Below, one piece after another: positions 24,824 to 33,593 of a stretch of 64,000 bases of DNA (position 1 is the first letter of the stretch; every line of letters begins with the position of its first letter). The translations under genes and the position numbers were made by a program. Below the pieces are notes generated by a model that saw only the letters and a list, made by a program, of their open reading frames with translations, did not search any database and was not told the origin of the DNA. Location of the stretch: positions 1 through 64,000 of the forward strand of contig CAKQTZ010000009.1 of NCBI GenBank assembly GCA_934277375.1, read 5' to 3'. The DNA is from an uncultured Coprococcus sp. (GTDB taxonomy: Bacteria > Bacillota > Clostridia > Lachnospirales > Lachnospiraceae).

Positions 24824-26311
24824 TTAGATATTAAGGAATCCCTTAACCTCTGCAAGCATATCCTCCTTATCACATACTGTGTCGTGGAGAACCTTTGCTG
24901 ATCTGATATCCTCTATAGCCTGAGGTACCTTTACACCTGAGAGCTTCTCAAGCTCGTCGACAAGCTCAAAGTCTGTCTTGGAATCGTACTCAGGGTCTAT
25001 AGCGTTCATAACGCTTCTTGTGAACTTGTATGGGCTTGCTGTTGACGCGATGACTGTAGGTGTCTTATCACCTGTCTCTGCCACATACTTGTCATATACT
25101 GTAGCTGCAACTGCTGTATGTGTATCGATGATATAATCATCTGACTCATATACCTTCTTGATGGTCGCTGCTGTCTCTGCCTCTGTTGCATATCCACCAT
25201 AGAACTCAGAAAGCTTTGCCTTCATATCGTCTGTAATGGTGTATACACCGTCTGTTGTGAGCTCCTTCATGAGCTCTGAGTTCTTCTCCGCATCATTTCC
25301 TGCGATCTTGTATATCAGTCTCTCAAGATTACTTGAGATAAGAATATCCATTGATGGTGATGTTGTGAGTATGAACTCTCTGTTTCTATCGTATGTTCCT
25401 GTCTGGAAGAAGTCAAACAGAACCTTGTTGTCATTTGATGCACAGATAAACTTTGCGATTGGAAGTCCCATCTCCTTTGCATAGTATGCTGCAAGGATAT
25501 TACCAAAGTTACCTGTTGGAACGTCCACATTGATCTTGTCGCCTGCCTTGATGGTCCCGTCTGCCACAAGTCTTGTGTAAGCGTATACATAGTATACCAT
25601 CTGAGGAACAAGACGTCCGATATTGATTGAGTTTGCTGATGAGAACTGATATCCCTTCTCATCCATGTACTTTGCAAGCTCAGCATCTGAGAACATCTTC
25701 TTAACACCTGTCTGGGCATCATCAAAGTTGCCTGTGATACCAACAACAAATGTATTGTCACCCTTCTGTGTAACCATCTGCTTCTCCTGGATTGGGCTTA
25801 CACCATGCTTTGGATAGAACACGATGATCTTTGTTCCAGGAACATCTGCAAATCCTGCAAGGGCAGCCTTACCTGTATCACCTGATGTTGCTGTGAGGAT
25901 GACGATCTCATTCTTTACACCATTCTTCTTTGCCGATGTTGTGAGAAGATATGGAAGGATTGAAAGTGCCATATCCTTGAATGCTATTGTTGATCCATGG
26001 AAAAGCTCAAGATAATATGCTCCTGCCTTATTCACAAGTGGTGCTATAACCGGTGTGTCAAACTTTGAATCATATGCTGAATTTATACAATGCTTAAGCT
26101 CATCCTCTGTGAAGTCTGTGAACATAAGCTTCATAACCTCGTATGCAACCTGCTGATAGTTCATCTTTGCAAGATCTTCCAGAGACACATCGAGTGTTGG
26201 TATAGAATCCGGTACAAAGAGTCCCCCTTCATTAGCAAGTCCCTTAAGTATCGCCTGTGATGCTGTTGCTGTCTCGTTTGCATTTCTTGTGCTTCTGTAA
26301 ATCAGTTCCAT
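24824..26311 (-). CDS. thrC: Threonine synthase
   Basis: A 495-aa PLP enzyme converting O-phosphohomoserine to threonine, of the longer thrC class. The PLP lysine is in HGSTIAFKDMALS (residues about 105-117), and LTATSGDTGKAALAGF is the phosphate cup. AAGGAG precedes the ATG at 26311. It has its own promoter and leader hairpin. No dedicated terminator follows: the first hairpin with a T-run downstream is the preQ1 switch terminator. Confidence 0.96.
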   Translation of the reverse strand: MELIYRSTRNANETATASQAILKGLANEGGLFVPDSIPTLDVSLEDLAKMNYQQVAYEVMKLMFTDFTEDELKHCINSAYDSKFDTPVIAPLVNKAGAYYLELFHGSTIAFKDMALSILPYLLTTSAKKNGVKNEIVILTATSGDTGKAALAGFADVPGTKIIVFYPKHGVSPIQEKQMVTQKGDNTFVVGITGNFDDAQTGVKKMFSDAELAKYMDEKGYQFSSANSINIGRLVPQMVYYVYAYTRLVADGTIKAGDKINVDVPTGNFGNILAAYYAKEMGLPIAKFICASNDNKVLFDFFQTGTYDRNREFILTTSPSMDILISSNLERLIYKIAGNDAEKNSELMKELTTDGVYTITDDMKAKLSEFYGGYATEAETAATIKKVYESDDYIIDTHTAVAATVYDKYVAETGDKTPTVIASTASPYKFTRSVMNAIDPEYDSKTDFELVDELEKLSGVKVPQAIEDIRSAKVLHDTVCDKEDMLAEVKGFLNI

Positions 26312-26359
26312 TTGCCAATCTCCTTAATAAATATATTTAAACCTCTGCTTGTATACTAA

Positions 26360-26427
26360 CCTCACTGTGAATCCATATATCCACAGATAATCGTGAGCAT
26401 TATAACACAGCAATATACAAAAAACAA
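26360..26427 (-). promoter_or_regulatory. thrC promoter and leader hairpin
   Basis: TTGTTT (26422-26427), 17-bp spacer, TATAAT (26399-26404) on the minus strand; the -35 overlaps the T-run of the preceding terminator. The transcript would start with a nested hairpin CTCAC..CTGTG / CACAG.GTGAG. No threonine leader peptide or T-box was found. Confidence 0.6.
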
Positions 26428-26459
26428 GAAGTCCGCGCAAAATGGCGAACTTCCTGTTT
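26418..26459 (-). terminator. Terminator of the 3D-domain protein gene
   Basis: Minus-strand stem AACAGGAAGTTCGC / GCGCGGACTTCTTGTT with a short AT loop, followed by a T-run. Confidence 0.88.
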
Positions 26460-26490
26460 TATTATATCTATTTAACATTTTGCCTTAATT

Positions 26491-27381
26491 CTACTTGGCA
26501 TATACATCATAATATCCTGTTGCAAAGTTAAGCGCTGCCTGATGATTTGAGAAGTAGATATCGAGATGATTTCCATTAACCGCTCCACCTCTGTCCTGAA
26601 CTGTATATGTGTGTCCATCAACTATAAGCTCTGTACCAAAATCAAAGTTGCTAGATGCTGCACATGTCACACCTTCAACTGCCGGTGCACCTGATGCTGT
26701 TGTTGGATTGTCCATATTACTGTACTCTCCACAGCATATAGGACATGGACAGTAAGCTGTTACCCAGAATGTTCCAAGATATGTACCGGATTCTGCTCCA
26801 TTTACATACATAACCTGATCTTCCGGAAGACCCTCTGTAGATTTCTCTGTTGATGGATCCTCAGCGATCGTATCATCAGGAATACCTGCTGCTGACTTAT
26901 CGTCATCCTCTACTATCACCTCTGTAGCAGCCTCTGTTGTAACTTCTTCCTCTGTCTGTGGCTCTACATATATTGCCTCTGCCTCCATATCAAGTGGCTG
27001 AATGTCCACCTCTGCCTCTGTGGCTTTCTCCTGAACCCCACCGCTTATAGATACGGCCTGTCTTGTTGACTTCTTGCTTGACAGTGCTACGGAACCTGTC
27101 TTGTTTACATCTGAAAGTTCACCATCTGCAAGCTTTGCAGATACTGTTACATCCTCGTATCCCGATGTGCTGTCTGCGTATAATGTATTTCCTGCTTCTG
27201 CTATGGATACCGCTTTGCCCTTTGATGTAACCATGCTGTCATCTGATGCAACGACTGCATATGATGATACACCAACTGCTAAAAGCACTGCTCCAATGCT
27301 CAACCTCTTTACGTTCCTTTTCAGTGATGTCTTCTTTAGTTTCTGTGATTTCATACGTGATGAACCTGAAAACTTTTGCAT
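26491..27381 (-). CDS. Secreted 3D (Asp-Asp-Asp) domain cell-wall protein
   Basis: A 296-aa exported protein. Residues about 15-45 are a basic stretch plus a hydrophobic signal/anchor (RLSIGAVLLAVGVSSYAVVA). Residues 60-195 are a low-complexity, Thr/Glu-rich linker. The C-terminal 95 residues are a 3D domain: FWVTAYCPC, AASSNFDFGTEL, DRGGAVNGNHLDIYF, with the three catalytic-type Asp. This fold occurs in lytic transglycosylases and Rpf/YabE-like proteins that cut peptidoglycan. The start follows AAGGAG. Confidence 0.92.
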   Translation of the reverse strand: MQKFSGSSRMKSQKLKKTSLKRNVKRLSIGAVLLAVGVSSYAVVASDDSMVTSKGKAVSIAEAGNTLYADSTSGYEDVTVSAKLADGELSDVNKTGSVALSSKKSTRQAVSISGGVQEKATEAEVDIQPLDMEAEAIYVEPQTEEEVTTEAATEVIVEDDDKSAAGIPDDTIAEDPSTEKSTEGLPEDQVMYVNGAESGTYLGTFWVTAYCPCPICCGEYSNMDNPTTASGAPAVEGVTCAASSNFDFGTELIVDGHTYTVQDRGGAVNGNHLDIYFSNHQAALNFATGYYDVYAK

Positions 27382-27691
27382 AACCTTTTCTCCTTAATTT
27401 CTTTACGGTTTCAGAATTGTTACAAAACCGTTAAAACTTAACTCATGACGCTATTATAATCTCTGTCAAAAGAAAGGTCAAGCAAAGTAGCCGTTTTTGT
27501 GAATTTTCGCCAACGCCGCAAAATTCTTTATTTCTGTTAATGTAAAAATGCCACATTTTAGCCCTCTATTTTTGTGCACTTTCAACATTTAACCCACGTA
27601 ACATTTTTGAAACATATTGGCAAGTTGTATATTTTTACTTTCTAATTTTTAAATTTTTCTTTATTATCTGTTAATTATTTTTATTATTATG
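27382..27691 (-). promoter_or_regulatory. Promoter region of the 3D-domain gene
   Basis: A strong promoter sits at 27453-27481: TTGACC (27476-27481), 17-bp spacer, TATAAT (27453-27458) on the minus strand. A hairpin with ACGGTTT/AAACCGT arms lies in the leader at about 27407-27432. The rest (27482-27691) is very AT-rich with no gene or GC-rich terminator seen. Confidence 0.75.
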
Positions 27692-28660
27692 TTAACTATC
27701 TGTCATTTTTTCAGGTATAGATTCCTCCCATTTATCCAGAAGTTCTTCAAGTTCACTGTAAGTCTCAACCTCATTTACACGACCTCTGAGTCTTGCAGAA
27801 TCATACATACCGACAGAATACCACGCCACATGTTTTCTCATCTCATGGATACCTATATACTCACCCTTAAATTCTACCATGAGTCTGGCATGTCTCAATA
27901 TCATATCCTTTATCTCACCCGCAGACGGTCTGGCTGGGAGGCTTCCATGTTCATAATAGTACTTCATGTCTCTGAATATCCAAGGGTTACCACGTGCCCC
28001 CCTGCCTATCATAAAGCCATCACAATCTGTCTGTTTCCTCATGTCTATTATATCCTGCGGGATATTTATATCCCCATTTCCTATAACCGGTATGCTGACT
28101 GCCCGCTTGACATCCGCTATCACTCCCCAGTCTGCATGCCCCTGGTAATACTGCTGTCTCGTTCTGCCATGTACCGCAACGGCCGCAGCTCCGCTTTCCT
28201 GAGCCACCCGTGCTATTTCAGGTGCATTTATGTGCTCTGAATCAAAACCACTTCTTATCTTTACTGTGAGTGGAATGTTGATAGCCTGAGCCATAGCCTC
28301 CACGATCCGTCCAACCAGAACCGGATCCTTCATCAGCGCTGAGCCCTCACCATTATTTACCACTTTAGGAACCGGACATCCCATGTTCACATCGATAAAT
28401 GAATATCCATTTCCCTCTATGCGTTTCGCCATCTCAGCCATAATGACAGGGTCGGAGCCAAACAACTGAAGTCCAAACGGCTTCTCTCTGTCATCCATAG
28501 CCAGCAACGGCTTAGTATTCTTATTTTTATAAAAAATAGCCTTGGCACTTACCATCTCGCTGTACAGGATATCGCAACCCTGTTCCTTGCATAAAAGACG
28601 AAATGGCTGGTCACATACACCAGCCATCGGCGCCAGGATCAATTTATCTCTGAATTCCAT
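27692..28660 (-). CDS. dusB: tRNA-dihydrouridine synthase
   Basis: A 322-aa flavoenzyme that reduces uridine in tRNA D-loops. LILAPMAGVCDQPFRLL is the FMN-binding start, NMGCPVPKVV near residue 100 carries the catalytic Cys, and GFMIGRGARGNPW near residue 230 is the DUS signature. The start MEFRDK at 28660 follows GGAGAG; four upstream codons are dropped. It is the last gene of the dapB unit. Confidence 0.93.
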   Translation of the reverse strand: MEFRDKLILAPMAGVCDQPFRLLCKEQGCDILYSEMVSAKAIFYKNKNTKPLLAMDDREKPFGLQLFGSDPVIMAEMAKRIEGNGYSFIDVNMGCPVPKVVNNGEGSALMKDPVLVGRIVEAMAQAINIPLTVKIRSGFDSEHINAPEIARVAQESGAAAVAVHGRTRQQYYQGHADWGVIADVKRAVSIPVIGNGDINIPQDIIDMRKQTDCDGFMIGRGARGNPWIFRDMKYYYEHGSLPARPSAGEIKDMILRHARLMVEFKGEYIGIHEMRKHVAWYSVGMYDSARLRGRVNEVETYSELEELLDKWEESIPEKMTDS

Positions 28661-28687
28661 AAATCTCTCCATTGCTTCTATAATATA

Positions 28688-29455
28688 TTATTTCTGTTTG
28701 TCCATTATAAGTCTTAGTCCATGCAGAGTCAGATCAGGATCATACACATCTATGCAATCTGTGTTCTCATAGATCATCTTTCCAAGTCCTCCGGTTGCAA
28801 CGACCTTCATATCCTCCAGACCGGATTCTTTCTTCATTCTTCTGACTATGTATTCCGTCTGGCCTATATATCCCATACATACACCTGCCTGCATACTTGA
28901 TATCGTATCTTTACACAATATAGTCTCTGGAACTTTGATCTCTATCTCTGGAAGTTTTGCCGTGCCTGTCCACAGTGCATTCGCTATAAGTCTGATTCCC
29001 GGAGAGGTAACCTCTGCTTCAAATGTCCCCTCAGCATTTATAAGATCATAGGTTGTAGCTGTTCCAAAATCCACAGTCAGAACAGGGCCACCGTACATAT
29101 GATACGCCGCAACCGCATCCACTATCCTGTCAGCTCCAAGCTGTTTCGGATTTGGCAGGGCTATGTTGATACCGGTTCTTATCCCAGGTTCAACGATAAG
29201 TGGTGTTATTCCAAAATACTTCTTTATTCCATTCACCAGCGAATGCATGATCTTTGGAACAACAGACGCGATTATTACCTCATCTATAACATCAGTCGTC
29301 AATTGCCTCATCCTAAGCCAATCGCACAAAAACACACCGTACTCATCTGAAGTACGGGATATTCCGGTTGTCATTCTGAAAGTTTTCTCAAGCTTATCTC
29401 CATCAAACAGTCCTATAGTAATATTCGTATTTCCAGCATCAATTGCAAATAACAT
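28688..29455 (-). CDS. coaX: Type III pantothenate kinase
   Basis: A 255-aa ASKHA-fold kinase that phosphorylates pantothenate in CoA synthesis. The N-terminal [16 protein letters not shown] is the phosphate-1 loop, [11 protein letters not shown] binds substrate, and [13 protein letters not shown] is the second phosphate loop. No feedback inhibition by CoA is known for this class. It lies between the small unknown gene and dusB on the minus strand. Confidence 0.95.
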   Translation of the reverse strand: MLFAIDAGNTNITIGLFDGDKLEKTFRMTTGISRTSDEYGVFLCDWLRMRQLTTDVIDEVIIASVVPKIMHSLVNGIKKYFGITPLIVEPGIRTGINIALPNPKQLGADRIVDAVAAYHMYGGPVLTVDFGTATTYDLINAEGTFEAEVTSPGIRLIANALWTGTAKLPEIEIKVPETILCKDTISSMQAGVCMGYIGQTEYIVRRMKKESGLEDMKVVATGGLGKMIYENTDCIDVYDPDLTLHGLRLIMDKQK

Positions 29456-29499
29456 GACCTACTTCCCTTCCTGATCATTCTATATTATATATACACGAT

Positions 29500-29859
29500 C
29501 TATACAAGACTGTTCACATCTACACCCTGTATAAATATCTTATAGAACAGTTCCAGACTCTGGAACAGCTCCCTCTTCTCATTCTGTATCTTCTTCACCT
29601 TAAGTCCGCATCCGATATCATCAAACAACAGATCATCCTCAAGAGCCCTCGTCTGTATCTTAAGATTGCCCGCATCATCAAACACAAGCATAAAAATACC
29701 TCCAACTTCCTGGGTAAATGCCCCACACATAGCATGGAGTTCATCCTTTATCTCATCCGGAAGTTTGGAAAAATCTTTATTCAGATAAAACTTCTGATTA
29801 TATATGGAACTGGCACACAGAACCAGCTCTCCGTCCTCTGTTCTCGTTGAAATATCCAT
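29500..29859 (-). CDS. Conserved hypothetical protein (DUF6145-like)
   Basis: A 119-aa soluble acidic protein without membrane segments or Cys clusters. SSIYNQKFYLNKDFSKLPDEIKDELH and GGIFMLVFDDAGNLKIQTRA look like a small alpha/beta domain. I recall a Lachnospiraceae family of this type (DUF6145) but cannot confirm it. It lies 8 bp behind dapB and ahead of coaX in the same transcript, which is its only functional hint. Confidence 0.75.
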   Translation of the reverse strand: MDISTRTEDGELVLCASSIYNQKFYLNKDFSKLPDEIKDELHAMCGAFTQEVGGIFMLVFDDAGNLKIQTRALEDDLLFDDIGCGLKVKKIQNEKRELFQSLELFYKIFIQGVDVNSLV

Positions 29860-29867
29860 AGCCGCTC

Positions 29868-30623
29868 CTATCCTATAACATCCGCCATATCGTACATGCC
29901 TGCAGGCTTATCCTTGAGGAACTTTCCTGCTTCCACTGCGCCCTTGGCAAATACCGATTTTGAATACGCTGTATGCTTAAATTCAATAACCTCGTCAACT
30001 CCGGCAAATAAAACCTCATGCTCACCGACAATGGTTCCGCCCCTTACTGCAGAAATACCAAGTTCCTTCTTATCTCTCTTCTTTCTAACCTGGCTTCTGT
30101 CATATACATATTCATACTGCTCACCACACGCCTCATTTATAGAGTCAGCAAGAGCAAGAGCAGTACCCGATGGAGCATCCACCTTCTGATTATGATGCTT
30201 TTCAACTATCTCTATATCATATCCTGCAGGTGAGAATACCTTTGCCGCATCCTTGAGCAGCTTCATAAGAGTATTTATCCCCAGTGACATATTCGCCGAC
30301 TTCAATATAGCCACCTTCTCACTTGACTCTTTTACTTTCTTCAACTGTTCATCTGAAAGACCTGTTGTACAAAGCACTATAGGTGTCCGGGTTCTGACAC
30401 CATAATCCAGAAGCTTGTCCACTGCAGCAGCGGCAGCAAAATCTATGATCACATCCGCCTCAACGTCACACTTATCTATATCTGTAAATACAGGATATCC
30501 ATTATCTCTGTTATCCACCACATCTATTCCGGCTACTATCTCCGCATCGGAATCATTTGCCACAAGTCCTGTTATAACCTGACCCATCTTACCGTTACAA
30601 CCGTGCATGATCATCTTTACCAT
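29868..30623 (-). CDS. dapB: 4-hydroxy-tetrahydrodipicolinate reductase
   Basis: A 251-aa NAD(P)H-dependent reductase of the lysine/diaminopimelate pathway. HGCNGKMGQVI is the Rossmann loop and VEKHHNQKVDAPSGTA holds the catalytic His/Lys and substrate-binding GT. The start MVKMIMHG follows GGAGG. Although it works directly after DapA, it has its own promoter (30717-30745) beyond the dapA terminator, so it should escape the lysine riboswitch. Confidence 0.96.
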   Translation of the reverse strand: MVKMIMHGCNGKMGQVITGLVANDSDAEIVAGIDVVDNRDNGYPVFTDIDKCDVEADVIIDFAAAAAVDKLLDYGVRTRTPIVLCTTGLSDEQLKKVKESSEKVAILKSANMSLGINTLMKLLKDAAKVFSPAGYDIEIVEKHHNQKVDAPSGTALALADSINEACGEQYEYVYDRSQVRKKRDKKELGISAVRGGTIVGEHEVLFAGVDEVIEFKHTAYSKSVFAKGAVEAGKFLKDKPAGMYDMADVIG

Positions 30624-30716
30624 ATCTGCTAATCCTCCATATAACAAGTTCATTTATCTTATGCATATTCTTATTATCATACATATAATATATCCATACA
30701 TTATGACATGTACTAC

Positions 30717-30745
30717 ATTTTACACATTTGAACCATATTGTGCAA
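30717..30745 (-). promoter_or_regulatory. dapB promoter
   Basis: TTGCAC (30740-30745), 17-bp spacer, TAAAAT (30717-30722) on the minus strand, about 95 bp before dapB. Confidence 0.6.
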
Positions 30746-30767
30746 TGGTTATATCAATTTTCCTGAA

Positions 30768-30808
30768 CAGTAAAAATGCCTGCAGTCTATACGACCGCAG
30801 ACATTTTA
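30768..30808 (-). terminator. dapA terminator
   Basis: Minus-strand stem AAAATGTCTGCGGTC / GACTGCAGGCATTTT with a 5-nt loop and TTTTT. Confidence 0.92.
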
Positions 30809-30834
30809 CTTATTTATGGCCTATCCTCATCTAA

Positions 30835-31719
30835 TTAAAACATGCCGTACTCTGTCATAGCTTTCTTCAGCTTCTCCACGTTCTGTGGCTCCATCTCTGT
30901 AAGTGGCATTCTCATAGTGCCACCGCACATTCCGAGCAGCTCAACAGCCTTCTTAACAGGTATTGGATTAACCTCGCAGAACAGCGCATTGCACAGATCT
31001 ATTGCCTTAAGCTGAAGCTCAAGACTTCCCTGAACATCTCCATCAAGATACTTCTGTACCATATCATGAACATCCTCTGGAATGATATTCGCTGTAACAG
31101 ATATAACTCCCTTACCGCCAAGTGAAAGAAGCGGTACCACCTGATCATCATTTCCTGAGTATATATCAATGCATCCATTTGCAAGACTTGCCAGCTTGAC
31201 AACCTGACTTATATTGCCTGACGCCTCCTTGATTCCCACGATATTCTCAACGTTCTGCGCAAGATATACCGCTGTCTCAGGCTGAATGTTACAGCCTGTT
31301 CTCGATGGAACATTGTATAGGATTATTGGCACGTTAACAGAGTTTGCAACTGCTGTAAAATGTGCTATAAGCCCCTTCTGTGTAGCCTTATTGTAATATG
31401 GGGTCACAACGAGAAGTCCATCCACTCCATAGCTCTCGGCTTCTGTTGAAAGATATATTGCTGTGGCTGTGCAGTTAGAACCTGTTCCTGCTATTACCTT
31501 TATTCTGTGATCAGCAAACTCCACGCACTTTTTAATACACTCTAGGTGCTCTTCGTGAGAAAGTGTTGAAGCCTCTCCTGTTGTACCACATATAACTATC
31601 GCATCTGTCTTGTGTGCTACATGAAATTCGACAAGTTCCTTGAGCTTATCATAATCTACATCTCCATTCTCAAGAAATGGTGTTACAAGTGCAACTGCTG
31701 AACCGGTAAAAATTGACAT
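30835..31719 (-). CDS. dapA: 4-hydroxy-tetrahydrodipicolinate synthase
   Basis: A 294-aa TIM-barrel aldolase condensing pyruvate with aspartate semialdehyde, the branch point to diaminopimelate and lysine. CGTTGEASTL binds pyruvate, YNVPSRTG holds the catalytic Tyr, and the Schiff-base Lys is in VGIKEASG. The start MSIFTG follows AAGGAGG; 25 in-frame codons upstream overlap the riboswitch terminator and are discarded. It is expressed from a consensus promoter through a lysine riboswitch and ends in its own terminator. Confidence 0.97.
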   Translation of the reverse strand: MSIFTGSAVALVTPFLENGDVDYDKLKELVEFHVAHKTDAIVICGTTGEASTLSHEEHLECIKKCVEFADHRIKVIAGTGSNCTATAIYLSTEAESYGVDGLLVVTPYYNKATQKGLIAHFTAVANSVNVPIILYNVPSRTGCNIQPETAVYLAQNVENIVGIKEASGNISQVVKLASLANGCIDIYSGNDDQVVPLLSLGGKGVISVTANIIPEDVHDMVQKYLDGDVQGSLELQLKAIDLCNALFCEVNPIPVKKAVELLGMCGGTMRMPLTEMEPQNVEKLKKAMTEYGMF

Positions 31720-31774
31720 ATCATTGTCCTCCTTAAAAATTATTAGTCGATACAATATAGCACATAGCATAAAA

Positions 31775-31997
31775 ATGGGCTGGCAAAAAGCCAACCCATA
31801 AAAATATCTTATTCTTATAAGTAGCTCTCCATCATAAAATTACCTCAGATGACAGTCATGCAGCTCTTAACTACACAACCAGCAGTGAACCTCGTGGTCA
31901 GTTCACAACTTCGGCGGTCTCTCCTTTCGACAGGAATCTTATGCAACCACTTGCATCAACCTGCGTACTGTTAAATCCCGCGCCTCTACTATATTGT
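31775..31997 (-). ncRNA. Lysine riboswitch (L box) with terminator
   Basis: On the minus strand the aptamer (about 31815-31997) shows the L-box landmarks in order: GTAGAGGCGCG, CAGTA, GAAAGGAGAGACCGCCGAAG, CTGCTGG, GACTGTCATCTGAGG and closing GAGAGCTACTTATA. Behind it a stem TGGGTTGGC / GCCAGCCCA with TTTTT (31775-31799) ends transcription when lysine is bound. It fills most of the 337-bp gap ahead of dapA. Confidence 0.96.
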
Positions 31998-32022
31998 ATT
32001 CAGTTTAACCTTAGATAGTGCT

Positions 32023-32051
32023 ACTATATCATCATAAAGGGACAATGTCAA
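32023..32051 (-). promoter_or_regulatory. Promoter of the lysine riboswitch-dapA unit
   Basis: TTGACA (32046-32051), 17-bp spacer, TATAGT (32023-32028) on the minus strand; the -35 box ends 6 bases from the preceding stop codon. Confidence 0.85.
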
Positions 32052-32056
32052 CAACT

Positions 32057-32689
32057 TTAATCCAGGCATTCCATCTTGCTTACCGAAACCTCATAAGCGG
32101 TCTTGCTTATGACCTGATCATTGTCCACTCTCTTCTGATACTCCCTGCTCTGTATACGTCCCCAGATGGCAACGTGTTCACCCACCTGAAGTTTTCCGGC
32201 AAATCTTGCATTTCTACCCCAGCATATACATGGTATATAATCACTCTTGCCATATGCCCTGTTGACCGCCAGCAGAACATCTGCTATCTCTCTTCCAAGC
32301 GGTGTCATTCTATACACAGGCGCTTTGCATATGTATCCATCCAGATATATCTGATTAGGCCGGTTCTCTTCCTCTGCCTCCTCATCATCAATCTGCTCAA
32401 TCTCTCTGACAAACACAGACAGTATAAGCCTATTACGGGTCTCCTCGTGCTTGTTATACGATCTGAACTGTCCTTTTGCCATGATCTTTTCACCGATATG
32501 GGACTCGTTCACATCAAACAATCTGTCTGATACCATAAGTGGAATCACATCATATGTATCGCTCAGTCTGCTGACCATGAGATCCACCATATAGAAGCCC
32601 TCTCCAAATATCTCGTGGCTGAATGTGAATTCCGATGCTATCTCTCCTGCTACTACTACCTGATTGTTGTTCAATGTTTTTTCAGTCAT
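32057..32689 (-). CDS. Tandem OB-fold single-strand DNA-binding-like protein
   Basis: A 210-aa protein with two OB-like halves: residues about 8-105 (VVVAGEIASEF to LILSVFVREIEQID) and about 115-205 (NQIYLDGYICKAPVYRMTPLGREIADVLLAVNRAYGKSDYIPCICWGR). The second half is clearly SSB/PriB-like. Typical SSB has one OB fold and an acidic C-terminal tip for partner binding; here the tip ends in MECLD without it. The start MTEKTL follows GGAGGG. Location behind the rRNA methyltransferase and dnaE suggests a replication or repair role, by inference. Confidence 0.8.
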   Translation of the reverse strand: MTEKTLNNNQVVVAGEIASEFTFSHEIFGEGFYMVDLMVSRLSDTYDVIPLMVSDRLFDVNESHIGEKIMAKGQFRSYNKHEETRNRLILSVFVREIEQIDDEEAEEENRPNQIYLDGYICKAPVYRMTPLGREIADVLLAVNRAYGKSDYIPCICWGRNARFAGKLQVGEHVAIWGRIQSREYQKRVDNDQVISKTAYEVSVSKMECLD

Positions 32690-32771
32690 ATTTTCTCCCT
32701 CCGTTATAACAAACTTTTGCATACTCTAAAGAATATGTTCTGGATTTCAAAAATATGCTGTCTTGTTTAAT

Positions 32772-33578
32772 CTAGTTTTGTCGTGCTTTTTTTCGCTGTC
32801 TCATAACCTCATACGACAAAAGTGTCGCTGATATGGCAGCGTTAAGTGACTCAACCCTGCCCTCCATCGGAATTCTCAGAAGTCTGTCAGAGGTTGCCGA
32901 AACCTCATTTGTCAGGCCATTTCCCTCATTTCCTATGAGAAAAGCAACTTTATCAGGAAACTGTATATCATACAGATCATCTCCATCAAGATGTGCCCCA
33001 TACACCACAACACCTTGCCGTCTCATATCTCTTATGACCCGTACCAGATCGTCACACATTATAAATGGAACTCTGAATATGGCACCCATGGTGGATCTGA
33101 CCACCTTAGGATTATAGGGATCACAAGATCCAGGACCTATCACGACAGCTGTCACTCCCGCTGCCTCAGCACTTCTGAGTATCGTCCCCATATTTCCCGG
33201 ATCCTGCAGTGTATCCAGTACCAGATATGTCTCCTGTTCTTTTCTTCCTATTATGTCAGAAAGCTCATAATGGGCACATCCGACAACTGCCAAGCACCCC
33301 TGTGGGGTCTTTGTCTGGGATACGCTGGCAAATACCCCATCACTCAAAACATAAACCTTCTCCTGACCAGCAAGCCCGCTGTCATTGATATCTGATCCGT
33401 ATTCCTCATACGCGCTCTCAGACAGATATATTTCCTTTACATCCCGGACCGGCAGTTCCCTGAACATCCTTATTCCCTCAACGACAAATACATCTCTCTG
33501 TTTCCTATACCTTGCATCCCTGCTCAGCTTGTTGAGTTCCTTTACTCTTGGGTTGCTGTTTGCTGTAATTATATCCAC
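32772..33578 (-). CDS. TrmH/SpoU family RNA 2'-O-methyltransferase
   Basis: A 268-aa SPOUT methyltransferase. The N-terminal 95 residues form the RNA-binding domain (VKELNKLSRDARYRKQRDVFVVEGIRM), and the C-terminal domain has the three SpoU motifs: DPGNMGTILRSAEAAG, FLIGNEGNGLTNEV and IPMEGRVESLNAAISATLLSYE, which form the SAM knot. It likely methylates rRNA ribose. It starts with GTG behind AAGGAG, 15 bp past dnaE. Confidence 0.93.
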   Translation of the reverse strand: MDIITANSNPRVKELNKLSRDARYRKQRDVFVVEGIRMFRELPVRDVKEIYLSESAYEEYGSDINDSGLAGQEKVYVLSDGVFASVSQTKTPQGCLAVVGCAHYELSDIIGRKEQETYLVLDTLQDPGNMGTILRSAEAAGVTAVVIGPGSCDPYNPKVVRSTMGAIFRVPFIMCDDLVRVIRDMRRQGVVVYGAHLDGDDLYDIQFPDKVAFLIGNEGNGLTNEVSATSDRLLRIPMEGRVESLNAAISATLLSYEVMRQRKKARQN

Positions 33579-33593
33579 TTCAATCTCCTTAAC

